From NCBI GenBank assembly GCA_905160935.1, contig CAJHZI010000815.1, positions 7,501 to 71,500 on the forward strand: a DNA stretch of 64,000 nucleotides, read 5' to 3'. The DNA comes from Enchytraeus crypticus (lineage: Eukaryota; Annelida; Clitellata; Enchytraeida; Enchytraeidae). The notes under the pieces are model-generated. The model ran no database searches. It was not told the DNA's origin and saw only the letters and a program-made list of their open reading frames with translations. Position numbers and translations under genes: made by a program. This document shows positions 10,911 to 22,095 of this stretch, in pieces (the first letter of the stretch is position 1; each line of letters opens with the position of its first letter).

Positions 10911-11613
10911 CCAAACTGATGAATAGTAAATATAACTTAAAGAAAGCTTAAGTTTATATTTTCCATCACGGAAGATAATTAAACTAGCGTAAGAATTTAA
11001 CCAGCATACTTTAAACTGCTCTATCTATATGAATATATGTCAACTGAGATAAATCTTCCGGTGTTTAATACGGCCGTCATTGCACTGTTCACTGCTTCAG
11101 TTCCTATGGGTCCGAGCCGGTCGCTCTACTTCAACAAATCAGTTCAATATTTATTCAGTAACTGTGCCATTAGATTAACGAATATGGGGAGATGATTACC
11201 TGACGACATACATGTAAATTCAGCAATATCTGTTAATATATCTGTATCTTATCTCCAAAACACCGTAGAAAAATACTACAAAAAGATTGTTGTAGACAAC
11301 TTAATGAATTTCAAATTTAGAAGTTGTTCAAGAAAATCTTTCCTTTAATTAAACACACAAATTAAATTATTAGCTCTTCTGCACAAGACGCCAATCATAG
11401 GCGTAATTGAAAAACCAATGCAGGCTAAACGTAGCTTGTCTTCTGCAACCAATTGATCAAAATTTCTATGCATCTGTTATGAACAATAAAAATTTGATAA
11501 CTACTTATGAAGAAATCCTGGCAAAATTAATACAGATAGTAAATTTGAAGAAAAATTAGACAGGACACATTGTATGGGGGGATAGTTTACTAAAAGAGGT
11601 CATAGAAAGTAGT

Positions 11614-11760
11614 CCCCCGTGTTATGCTCAGGTGTGGTTGGACTTTGTGAAGGGATTAACTTGTTGATCTAAGAAGTGCTCTTATGGAGCGAGAAAACAG
11701 ACTTTGAGTATGAATATGTACCTTGAACCTGCCACTTGGCAGTTCACTGAAGAGAGAGAG
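11614..11760 (+). repeat. SINE/MITE-A copy with internal deletion, followed by (GA)n
   Basis: CCCCGTGTTATGCTCAGGTG jumps directly to GACTTTGTGAAGGGATTAAC, skipping the middle of the element, and ends GAACCTGCCACTTGGCAGTT plus GAGAGAGA. Confidence 0.8.
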
Positions 11761-12307
11761 AGAGAGAAAGAGAAAGTAGTAAGGCAGGAAAAAGAAACAA
11801 ATGACTAAAAGATCCGCTCATATGTGGATATCAATAGGACAACAGAAGACAACAGAAGGATCTGCCAGTGGTTGTGCACCAAGAGAGAGACATGCCATAA
11901 TCACAAGAATCTGCTTTGCTTGTTCATTAGAACGACAGTGTTTAATTGAATTATTCATTTCAAATCCTTCTACTGCAGCTAAGCATGAATTTTGGTCAAA
12001 ATAAGATATCTGAATTTGATAATGATAATTATGAATATAGTTATTTAAATTATGAGAAACATTTATATTGAATATCGTAATTATTAAACCGTTATTTAGG
12101 AACTGAAATACTAGCTTAGGAACTGAAGGTCAAACACATTCAAAATGAATTGCATGATGCTGCATATTCAAACTTCAAACTAATTAAATCTTTTTGTTTT
12201 TGGAAATTAGTTTATGAATTATTCCTAGTTTCTACGAAAAAATTGTTATAATACGATCGTATATAAAATGAAGTCATTTTATCTTTCACCATCGTTTCAC
12301 TGTTTCT

Positions 12308-12355
12308 CTTCTAGTGCACTCCCAACTGGCAGGTCCACGATATATAATACCTCGA
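12308..12355 (-). repeat. Isolated terminus of SINE/MITE-A
   Basis: TCTAGTGCACTCCCAACTGG plus CAGGTCCACGATATATAAT matches the left terminal repeat at 26088 without the rest of the element. Confidence 0.55.
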
Positions 12356-12599
12356 ATCAAAGTCATCTGCACACAAATCCTACATCAGTGATTATTTGTC
12401 AGCTTAGAATTCATTATGATAGCATGAACATTTGTACAAGGCACGAAATTTACTAAAGATAAAATCATCATATACTACAGCAACTAATTAACTATGATTA
12501 AAAACTGACATTTTTCTATGATAAGACACTTCAGTCGACAATTGAAAAGCTGCATCCATTATAATATTAAGAGACTTCTCTCAGCTGGTAAAAAAGTTG

Positions 12600-12712
12600 A
12601 TAAAGGTAATGCTAACGTCAGACACCTCTCTGGAGAGCGCTGTCAGTGATGGCGAGGCTAAGATTTGAACCCCGCATATACTGATCCGCAGTCGAGTATC
12701 TTACCTACATCG
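12600..12712 (-). repeat. tRNA-SINE (SINE-C) copy
   Basis: AACGTCAG...CAGTGATGGCGAGGC and ATTTGAACCCCGCATATACT match the minus-strand tRNA-SINE consensus. Confidence 0.65.
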
Positions 12713-12852
12713 ATATGGTTTCTTATCGATGTCAATCGATAAGAAACCATAGAGTGGCTTATTTTTATGTTCCACAGACTGAATTAGATAGTCATTTAAT
12801 CTAACATTATTATAAATCAAGACTTTGTTGGGGAGTAGATTACCATATTTAC

Positions 12853-13063
12853 CTTATCAAACGGTCGTGGTTATGGGTGCAGACGATGGAGCCTCTAGTT
12901 TGATTGTATTCCTGAAATGCCTTTGTTGTTGTCGCGAACATGTCGTTGTCAATGATCCTGGCCCAACAAGTTAGGCAGAAGAAGTTTGGTCGTAGACACA
13001 GTGAGAATTTCATACCTAGAATTCTGCTTCGACGGCAGCCATAAGGAACCGTTTGGCATATCA
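12853..13063 (-). CDS. Candidate exon of an unidentified cysteine-rich protein
   Basis: 211 nt open between a good acceptor (GACTTGGCAG) and a strong donor (ATAAG|GTAAAT) on the minus strand, phase 1 in and phase 2 out. It encodes ICQTVPYGCRRSRILG, FSLCLRPNFFCLTCWARI and RGSIVCTHNHDRL, with six cysteines in 70 residues. The composition looks like protein rather than repeat, and it matches none of the repeats in the window. No partner exon was found on either side. It could be an orphan exon of a secreted protein gene or a chance ORF. Confidence 0.38.
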
Positions 13064-13842
13064 CTGCCAAGTCAATAAATCATCAACATTAGGTGAATGT
13101 AAATAAATAAAGCTGATATAAAAATATGGTAATACGTTTTAAGATGGCTTAGATCATAACTGTAAATAACTGAAAACAAGGATATGAATAAGATTAGTGA
13201 ATTTAGGATTTGGCAATTACATCATGAGATAGCTAGATAGATAGATATTTCTTTATTTTCACGAAATCGCAAAGACAACGCAATATACAATAGCGAGGTA
13301 AAAAAGAGCATACAGGCCCGTCGGCGGTGACGAATGCCCATCAAGGCTACAAAAAAACGAAAAAATAAAAAATAAAATAATTTTTAAAAAATCCTTTAAA
13401 AATAGTTTAAAAACGGCTCAGAGTAAGAAACACATATACATTATTTCCGTTCATACACAAACAGTTTCTAGAAATCATCGGTAAAAGTGATAAAAGCCTT
13501 TATTACATGTGAAGTACAGATCACGTCAATAGGCAGTATTTACAATTTCTTAGTTTAAAAACAGAATTAATCCCCTACTGATTTAAAACTATAAATTTTA
13601 TTAAAATTTACATTTAAAAGTTTCCTTTAAAGGCTTTTACATTTGATGAGAGATATTAAAAGATGAGAGAGATAGAATCTACATGCACATGTGTATAACG
13701 TACATGCACGTGTGTATAATGTTGTGTTGATGACCAATCCTCAAATATAAATTAAAGATTAAAATGTCAGAGTTAAGCACATTGTATTGACTTGTCATCT
13801 ACGATATTGGTTTTAGGGGCACATGCTTAAACCGCTAGGGAA

Positions 13843-13973
13843 AGGAGTGCTAAGGTTAACGTCAGTTTCCTCACTCGAAAGCGATGTCAGTGACAGGCGG
13901 GCCCAGATTTGAACCCGGCACATACTAATCCGCGGTCGAGTGTCTTACCGACTTCGCCACTGGCTCCAGCCAG
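13843..13973 (-). repeat. tRNA-SINE (SINE-C) copy
   Basis: On the minus strand: GGAGCCAGTGGCGAAGTCGG (A-box part), then CACTCGACCGCGGATTAG, GGGTTCAAATC (B box) and a CGTCACTGACATCGCTTT body. It lies just upstream of the DD37E transposase. Confidence 0.78.
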
Positions 13974-14248
13974 TATACATGTATATGTATACATGTCCTT
14001 TATTAAAATTCCATGTTCATAAAATTTCGTATTCGTGTATAATAGATGTGAATTAGATGTTGGTGCAAGTTTATTTTCATTAGACCTGGAAATGACGTCA
14101 CACGGCGCTGTCGCGCAATGTGACCCATTTTCTGACTGGCGCAGCTAGAGACACGCTGTGGCTGCATGCAGCGCGTGCCTGGAAATTACCTGATGTTGTC
14201 GTCCAGGACCGCAGTCAAGGCTAATCAACGTGTCAATGTTATTGTTCG

Positions 14249-15340
14249 ATGAGGCCGCGTATAATTTATAATATGGATAAAATTAAAATAATACAATTAC
14301 GTGCACAGGCAGTAGTATTGGCTAAAGAAGGATATTCGCATAAATGTATTGCACAAAAGTTAAATCGGAGTAAGTGTTGGGTTACGAAGTGGGTAGGTCG
14401 AAGCAAATTTGACGAAAAACTAGTGGATATGAAACGTAGTGGACGTCCGAAGATACTGTCTAATACAGCCAAGCGTCTCATCCAATCCGCAAAATACAGA
14501 CGTGGACAGAGTTTGCGCCGTATTTCAAATCAACTGAAAATTCGTAATGAACGTGCTTCTAAGGACACAATTCGCAGATACATGGTTAATGACCTGAAGT
14601 GGAAGAACTGGCGTCGCAAAAAAATTCCACTGTTGACTGATGCTCACAAGGTGAAACGTATTAAGTTTGCGCGTGATCATCGTAATTGGACTGTTCAGGA
14701 TTGGTCAAATGTTCTGTTTACTGACGAGTCACCCTTCAAAGTGTTTTACATACCCAATCCCAAGAACGACACTGTGTGGGGATCACAGGAGAGTAATGTT
14801 CCTCCCGCTGCTCAAATGAAGTTCAGTCCCTCGGTTATGGTTTGGGGCGGAATGACTGCACACGGATTAACGAGTCTGCACTTCATTCCGAACGGTACAC
14901 GACTTAACTCGGATTATTACATTGTAAACATACTGGATAAACTCGTCAAGCCAGCGTTTCAAAGAATCGTAACCGGCGGCAACGTTACTCGAGTAAAGCT
15001 GTTCAATGACAATGACCTTGGCATCTTTCAACAGGATGGTGCAAGATGTCATACATCAGCCAAAACAACAAGATGGTTGGAAGACAACATTCCATCGTAC
15101 ATTAAGCCGAAGGACTGGCCACCGAACTCTCCAGACCTTTCATCTATCGAGAACCTGTGGAGTATTCTGTCGTTTAGTGTCTACCGCGATCCAGAGCCCA
15201 CGAATGTTGTGCAGCTGAAACGTCGTCTACAACAAGCTTGGAGATCAGTGAAAGTGGAAATACTTCAGACATTAATCAAATCTATGCCGGATAGAATACT
15301 CGCTGTCATTAAGCAAAAAGGAAATACTATAAAATATTAG
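14249..15340 (+). mobile_element. Tc1/mariner transposase, DD37E type, uninterrupted ORF
   Basis: 363 codons. The N-terminal half has helix-turn-helix features (VLAKEGYSHKCIAQKLNRS) and a GRPKIL linker like the Tc1 GRPR motif. The catalytic triad is visible: D in FTDES, D in FQQDGARCHT and E in SPDLSSIENLW, with 37 residues between the last two, so the signature is DD37E rather than the DD34E of Tc1. The enzyme would cut and paste the element at TA sites. The ORF may start at 14249 or at the in-frame ATG at 14273. The 3' element end is probably near 15533, at GACACCC followed by TATATA. I found no matching inverted repeat 5' of the ORF, so this copy may have lost one end. Confidence 0.93.
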
Positions 15341-15535
15341 TTTTTGCGAAAATGTGACGTCATTCAGAAAAATTTCAGTTTCTACTTAATTACTTGTACG
15401 ATTACAAATTAAATTGTACCCATATATTTTATTTATCGTGTCTACATACTGTCCAAATTTGGTTTAAAACGGTTAAGTAGTTCCAGAGTTAATGCAATTT
15501 GAAAACGGTATACGAACTTATGCGACACCCTATAT
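15341..15535 (+). repeat. Putative 3' flank and terminus of the DD37E element
   Basis: About 190 bp of AT-rich sequence follows the transposase stop and ends in CGAACTTATGCGACACCC next to a TA-rich target. GGGTGTC at the outer edge in reverse complement is typical of mariner-like termini. A tgacgtca-centred 12-bp inverted match occurs near 14092 and 15352, but it is internal and the motif is self-palindromic, so it is weak evidence. Confidence 0.45.
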
Positions 15536-15539
15536 ATTA

Positions 15540-16670
15540 ATATTATAGTAATTTATATTAATTAATTATTTTTAATTTTATATTTCCCAAGTCAAATATC
15601 TCAGCTTGAAGAAAATATATAAACGAAAATTACTTTTAATTAAGCATAGTAGATATTACTTATTGCTAATCATCATCATCATCATCATCATTATCGCAAT
15701 CGCTCACTCACTCACTCACTCACTCTCTCACTCTCTCACTGGTTAAGAAAGGCTGATATCAGGAAACATTCGAAAACTGGCTGTGGTGAAAAATTGAGAA
15801 AAGGTAAAACTAATGTTAACGTCAGTTTCTCAACTCGAAATCGAAGTCAAAATGTCCAATGAACTGACAAAATTACCAACGAAGAAGATTTAAAATTGGC
15901 ACAAATAAATAATTTATAAAAAATGATATGGAATAGAAAGAAGAACGGTACTAGTCATGTTCCTAGAGGTGCTTCGTTCAACAGGAGCCACCAGTGGTGT
16001 GTTTAACAGGAGCCTCTTTGTCTAATTGCTAAAGTTGGAATATATAAAGAATCAAAATAAAAAGATTTCATATATATTGCTCTGAAATTTAATTTATCGA
16101 AGATTTAGCAGTATTTATCATCCAGTTAAATATATCCCAAAAGTATGCTTTCAATTATCAATCAATCTACGAATCAATTTAAGAATTTAACGTCCAGTTC
16201 TTCCCTATAACACAATGTCAACAACATCATTATGTATTAGATACAAAACATTTCTACCGCAATTAGCGTTATTGTAAAAGTACCGTTTTCTTAAATATGA
16301 GAATTTATTTCTCCTTAGAGTACTAATGATACGGTAATTTGTCGCATAACATAGTTAAGAATATCTGTTGCATCTCAATAACTTTAATTTGTCTAACTTC
16401 TATATCTTTATATCTTTTAAAACTAATTACATATTTGAATCTGCATACCAGTATGCAACTTCAATATGGCTGAATAGCATTATAACTAATCATGCACTAA
16501 TTACATTATTTTAACATAAATACAAAAAGTCAAGTTATCGCTGTACCACTTCCGTCATCTCGTGATAGACCTCTTGATTAGCGGCCATTTAAATTTATCT
16601 ATTTATAGTACGACCTAAAAAAACAGACTAGAACTAAAGTAGAAAATTAAAGTCGCTAATTATTTCCAAG
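15540..16670. other. Gene-free AT-rich stretch with short microsatellites and a partial tRNA-SINE
   Basis: Contains (CAT)n and (CACT)n at about 15672-15738 and a partial minus-strand SINE-C 3' end at 15795-15855 (AACGTCAGTTTCTCAACTCG). No gene is seen. Confidence 0.5.
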
Positions 16671-16679
16671 ATTGAACAA

Positions 16680-19560
16680 AACTGTCTTAGGCTTCTTTTG
16701 AAAGCTCAGAATAAATAGATTTGACTGTGTAAGATATCAGGTAGAGTGTTCCAAACAGTTGGCTCGGCGACAAGGACACGTCTGGCGCCAATCTTCGTTC
16801 TGGTTAGTGGAATATAGAGTATACCAGCTATGCAGTTGACGTGTATTACTTCCTGATAGGGCAGAAACGTGTACCACATTGCTAAATATGTAGGAGCTTG
16901 CTTATATAGACTTTTGTAAACGATAGTCGAATGTTTGTATTCAATTGTTCGAGGAAGGGGAAGGCAAGATACAGCGGTAATTCATGCATATACTACCAGC
17001 AATGAATAGTGTTGCAGCATTCTGCATCTTTTATAATCTGTCCAATTGACCCTGTCGAGCACCGTACAGAAGGCTATTACAGTAGTCTAATCAACTGCTT
17101 ATGAAGGTTTTCATCAGAATATTGTCTGCTTTTTGCGAGAGACTGCGTTAAATTTGACTTTTCTGATGTAATGAAACAGACCGGACTTATATATTGAGCT
17201 TACAAGATCGTTCATAGATAGATAGCAGTCTATTTTCACACCCCGCACTGATCTAAATATCGAAATGACAGTAACGGAAACACATATATCATCAATCTTG
17301 ACATCAGCAGCAATCTTACTTCTGCCAATCTACATGTATATAAATTGCCTTTCATCAGTGTTCAACTTTAATCTATCAGCATCCATCCACTGGTGTATGT
17401 CTACAAATGCATCACAGATGCGTACAACAGCAGATTGTATTTTACTGAAAATGACGCTTTGGAACATATTTTTATCATAGTTGAAAAAAACGTTCTTCCC
17501 AAAAATAAAAAACGTTAAAAAACGCGTTTTTTTTCAAAAAAAGTAAATAACGTAAAAAAACGTTGAAAAAAACGTTAGTAGCGTACACGTAGGCTTGCAT
17601 ATATATTACCATGCCTTCATTCCATAACGCTAAACAATTTTATTACAACTAGACTTGATCTAAAGTTCTAAACTTCTAAAGTATGTCCATAGACTCCATA
17701 AAAATATAAACAAATACTTTCAGGTCACATACTGCCACACTGTCAGCTGTTCATAATTATCAATACAAGAAAATTTAAATCCGTAAGAAATTAAGAATAG
17801 ACAATGTCTTAAAAATTAGAACATCTGCCTAGCTAGGAAAATCAAAAATGTAATGAATTACCTTTTATATAGTGATGTTTATGGCACGAAACTAACGGCA
17901 ATTTCTCAATATTTATGTGCAGTCCACGTCAAACCATGTTGACTAACATTACTTAAATTGACTATCCATACTATAGGCTGAGACTCCAGTCACTAAAAAT
18001 TTACACAGTCCGCTTTACAGTTTACTTTACACATCGCAGTCCCGAATCATCGTCCCACTTCACATATTGTTCTTCATAGTCAACACACTCCGTATTGTCC
18101 TTTAGGCCAATCAGTGTTTACAATAATAATCAGTGTTTACATTTTTTACTCTAAATCCTAACCCTACAGGCCTAAGGCCCCATAAGGCTGAAAGGAAGGC
18201 GGCGGTGGGCTTGGCATATTCGAAATTCGCCCCGGGGCGGCAAATCCCCTTGCCATGCCACTGCCTACATACAATCAGAGTATTATCAGAAATAAACAAG
18301 TTTCTAGCTAGTATCTACTTGCATACATGTATGCTGAAGTTCCTGGTAGATGAGCCCGGATGCGCAATACACCCATTCATAATTCACAAATTTCTATCTC
18401 TCTAGACTCTATGCAATCAGCTGGACCAGTAGGATTCGGCCCGAATCCTAGATTCTATTAATAGGCTTACATTATCTTCATATACAAAATTCTACATTCA
18501 GATCACGGGCCAATAGAATAGGCCTAGCCATAAACATAATGATAATCTAACATTTTAATTATAGGCCTGCCGCCTACCTTATCATAAACATTATCACATA
18601 AACATAATCTAACATTTTAATTATAGGCCTACATTACAGACTACAGTTATATAAGCATAAATATAATCTAACATAATAACATTATAATTATAATTCCAAG
18701 TGACTGTTAAATGAAAAATATTGTTCGCGAATAACTTCAGCTGCACGTAGCTGAAAACTTTCAATAGCAGCTGCGGAGCGACACTGTAGGCTATAGCTCT
18801 AATTCAAACTACAACAAACATCTGCTGCAGCAGCAGCGTAATCATGTAGCACCCACGCAGTGTAGCACCCACGTGTGGTCATGACCACACCACGAGTGGT
18901 CATGACCACACCACGAGTGGTCATGTAGAACCCAATTTAAATTTCCTGTTTGGCTCACAGTTATGTAGCACCCAATTTAAATTTCCTGTTTTGGCTCACA
19001 GTTGAAATAATTAGAGGTGTGATCAAAGTGTTTATCTTAATTTTTGCGTTTGACGTTAACGGTTTACGTTTTTTTACGTTTTTTATTTTATCAAAAATAA
19101 AAAAACCTAAAAAACGCGTTTTTTTACCAGATATAAAAAACGTAAAAAAACGTTTTCTTCATCTATGATTTGTATCACCTGCATACGAAGGACCATCGAT
19201 GCTGTCTTTCCGTAATGGTGAATAATTTTGCTGTATACACATAGAAAAGTAGAGGGCACATAACGTAACTCTGTTGCACACAACAACTGAGCTTTCGTAA
19301 GGATGAGGAGTTCCCATGTATAAGTACCTGTTGAATTCTATCTATTGGGAATCTGTTAATCTAATTCAGAGGTCTACAGTGTATACCAACCGAATCTGTA
19401 AATTTTTTGTTAGTAGAATCTCTTTATCCACCGGGTCAAATGCAGCATTCAAATCAAGAAGTCTCAACAATGTAACCATGCCAGAATCCTGGCAGAAAGA
19501 AAACAATTTAGAAACTTCAAGAAACATCATCGCTATAGAATTGTATTTTCGATAGGCAGA
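16680..19560 (-). mobile_element. L2/CR1-like LINE, interrupted by a hAT element
   Basis: The minus-strand order fits a non-LTR reverse transcriptase. LLDLNAAFDPVDKEILL lies at about 19430, and a YADD-like SYAGDTNH at about 19180. Then comes the hAT insertion, then WMDADRLKLNTDE at about 17380 and a WNTLPDIL tail at about 16750. There are many stops. The catalytic box carries G for D. About 1.2 kb of LINE sequence remains outside the insertion. Confidence 0.7.
17476..19167. mobile_element. hAT-type element nested in the LINE, 1692 bp
   Basis: Ends are inverted: CATAGTTGAAAAAAACGTT on the left and AACGTTTTCTTCATCTATG on the right, followed inward by AACG/CGTT-rich sequence on both sides. Flanking 8-mers ATTTTTAT (17468-17475) and ATTTGTAT (19168-19175) differ at one base, consistent with an old 8-bp target duplication. 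No transposase ORF is visible. The interior includes GCCCCGGGGCGGCAAATCCC and GCCATGCCACTG at 18230-18265, which look like the end of another hAT-type repeat, and a 3x GTGGTCATGACCACACCACGA repeat at 18875-18930. Confidence 0.72.
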
Positions 19561-20270
19561 TTATAGAGAGGGCATTAGAGCATGGCTAGTTAGATATTTT
19601 TCTAGCTGACGACACTTTTTAAACTTACTTGGTAGCAAATGTTTGATTAGACACAGGTTGATAATTCCTGTTAGACTTCTTCAGAATCTAACCAATTAGA
19701 GTATGCCGTTGAGCTTGACTGAGAAAAATCTCTTGAAAAAATGCTCTACAATTTGCATATGTAGTAATTTACGGCAAGAGCACATCCAGACATTCCTTCA
19801 ACAAGAATGTAGAAATAGGGCCTAGGGAACAACACTTTTTTGGCCTACTTAAAAATATTTTTTCTAATTGTCCCATATGTGCAGAGCACGCAATTGCAAA
19901 AACTATGAACTGCATTTAGACTAGGCCCTAATATTATCTTATTTTTAAAAGGACGAGAATCTGTGCTATATATAATCACACCCAAAACGTATCAGCAAAA
20001 GCTAGGAGAAAGTCATCTATCTGATCTGGAAACAGTAGAATGACAGTAATGTTTAGCAAGTTTAGCAATATCTTTCAACATTTTGTCTTGAGATTAAATT
20101 CCATGTATAACCACATTCATGGTATGGAATTTATGTCTATACTTGATAGCATCAGTCAATTTAATTCGACCGATGTCAGTATCAGTTCATCTATATACAT
20201 GTATTCTCTCCAATCAGCGACTCTTCCTCCTAATGGCACGACATTCAACGTCAAACTTTTGAGTCAGAGG
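19561..20270. other. No recognised gene; possible worn LINE 5' region
   Basis: It continues upstream of the minus-strand LINE, but I could not recognise an endonuclease domain. The short plus-strand ORF at 20040-20300 shows no domain. Confidence 0.35.
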
Positions 20271-20272
20271 CT

Positions 20273-20487
20273 GCCATCTCTTAGTGAAGTCATCTCTTAG
20301 TGATGACATTACTTAGTGATGTCATCTCTTAGTGATGACATCTCTTAGTGATGTCATCTCTTAGTGATGTCATCTCTTAGTGAAGTCATCTCTTAGTGAT
20401 GACATCTCTTAGTGATGACATCTCTTAGTGATGACATCTCTTAGTGATGACATCTCTTAGTGATGTCATCTCTTAGTGATGACATGA
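20273..20487. repeat. 16-bp tandem array
   Basis: About 13 copies of CATCTCTTAGTGATGW (W is A or T), with occasional AAG variants. The unit contains CTTAGTGATG and ATGTCATC. Confidence 0.9.
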
Positions 20488-20639
20488 AGTGAAACAACAT
20501 TATCAGTCAGTTGTAGACATCAGAGAGCTCGGTTGAGGTTGAAGACAGAGGTAGATCAAACCTCACTGGACTGATTATTATTGTCTCATTGAAGGCACAT
20601 CCGTCAACCATTCTACAGCTGCTTATAAATCTCTAACAA

Positions 20640-20717
20640 TAATAAGCAGTAATAATAATATTTGTATTATTGTTGTTGATGTTATTATTATTATTATTCG
20701 AATTATTATCATTTTTG

Positions 20718-20750
<33 letters not shown>

Positions 20751-20790
20751 GTAGTAGTAGTAGTAGTATTTGTGTTATTATTATTACAGA
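20640..20790. repeat. (ATT)n/(AGT)n microsatellite
   Basis: Runs of ATT trinucleotides, then TAG repeats. A worn L2/CR1-like tail (GACGTCCCTGACATTGTC) follows at about 20813. Confidence 0.85.
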
Positions 20791-20799
20791 ATATGTTTT

Positions 20800-22050
20800 A
20801 CAGAGTCTATAAGAGACGTCCCTGACATTGTCTTTTGGCTAGGAACCAGCCATTAAATTCATATTGATTGATTATTATATTTGTTTTATTACCGTTTTTA
20901 TTAATTAAAAAATAATAGATAATAATCTATTATTTTTATCTTATATGTATTACTATTATTTACTATTACATTGTTTGCTGCTTATCTACGAACAAGAATT
21001 TTAAATGAACCTGACAACTATCATTGTGTTGTTGATTGTTTGTTTACATTGTTCCCACGCTTTCTTATTCTACACGTTTTTGATGCTCAATGGAATTAAG
21101 GTTGCATAGAAATACGTATGACAGCTATAACGGCGAAATCAGACCGCTAAGCGCATTTATATAACGGTACTGGTACCCAGTTCCGTTAAGTACCGGAAAG
21201 CACTTGCATGCTTGTTTTAATACCCATTTTGGCTGCTTTAATACCCATTTTGGCTGAAGCCAGTGGCGAAATCGGTAACACACTCGACTGCGGATAAGTA
21301 TGTACAGGGTTCAAATCCTGGGCTCGCCCGTCACTGAAATCGCTTTCCAGTGAGGAGCAAACGTTAACCTTAGCTTTTTACCAGCTTTATCTGCTTTACG
21401 ATTCTACCAGGTTACTATCATGCCTTTCCGTGGTTAATCATATTCTTGCTCTTGATAGCGCCAAATAGCAGCAAGCTCCGATGCATGATTAACTTTCCAT
21501 GAGCCTAAGATTGTGTCCTCCATAAATTTTATGCAGACTGACCTGGGCCTTGAAATCAGGCCACCTGCATCCGAGGCATATACAATCTAAAACGTTTATC
21601 ATATCCCGTCCCCCATTTGGACTTAGATATGCCGTTAAGTGCAGTCACTTCCTCGGTGCCCCAGTATCAAAACAATCTGTTTTTAAATTATAGTACTTAT
21701 AATTCACAACTTAACATGCAGTGACGTTCAATGACTGGCAAAGTCCAGCACACTACTTTTTGTATCTCTATATCTTGCTAAGTGCCAAGTTCAGGGTAGC
21801 CAATACGCTGATATTCACAACCTGCTTACACACTCAGTGAGGGCACGTCATATAGAATGCGTGAAGTTGGATCAATCGCAAACCCTTTCTCTCTGTTCAA
21901 TCGTAAATTTGGCATCGACTAAAGTAACTTTATCACACCGAGTTCAGAAAAGACTGTATAAACAAGCTATATTCTTCCAATATGTTTCGAGATTGAAATC
22001 AATTCGAGAATGATATATCTTTCCCTTTCTCTTTCTCTTTCTCTTTCTCT

Positions 22051-22095
<45 letters not shown>

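Noticed and set aside
14092-15365. TIR pair of the DD37E element at the tgacgtca motifs
   Set aside because: The motif is self-palindromic and the right copy is internal to the more convincing 3' end near 15533.
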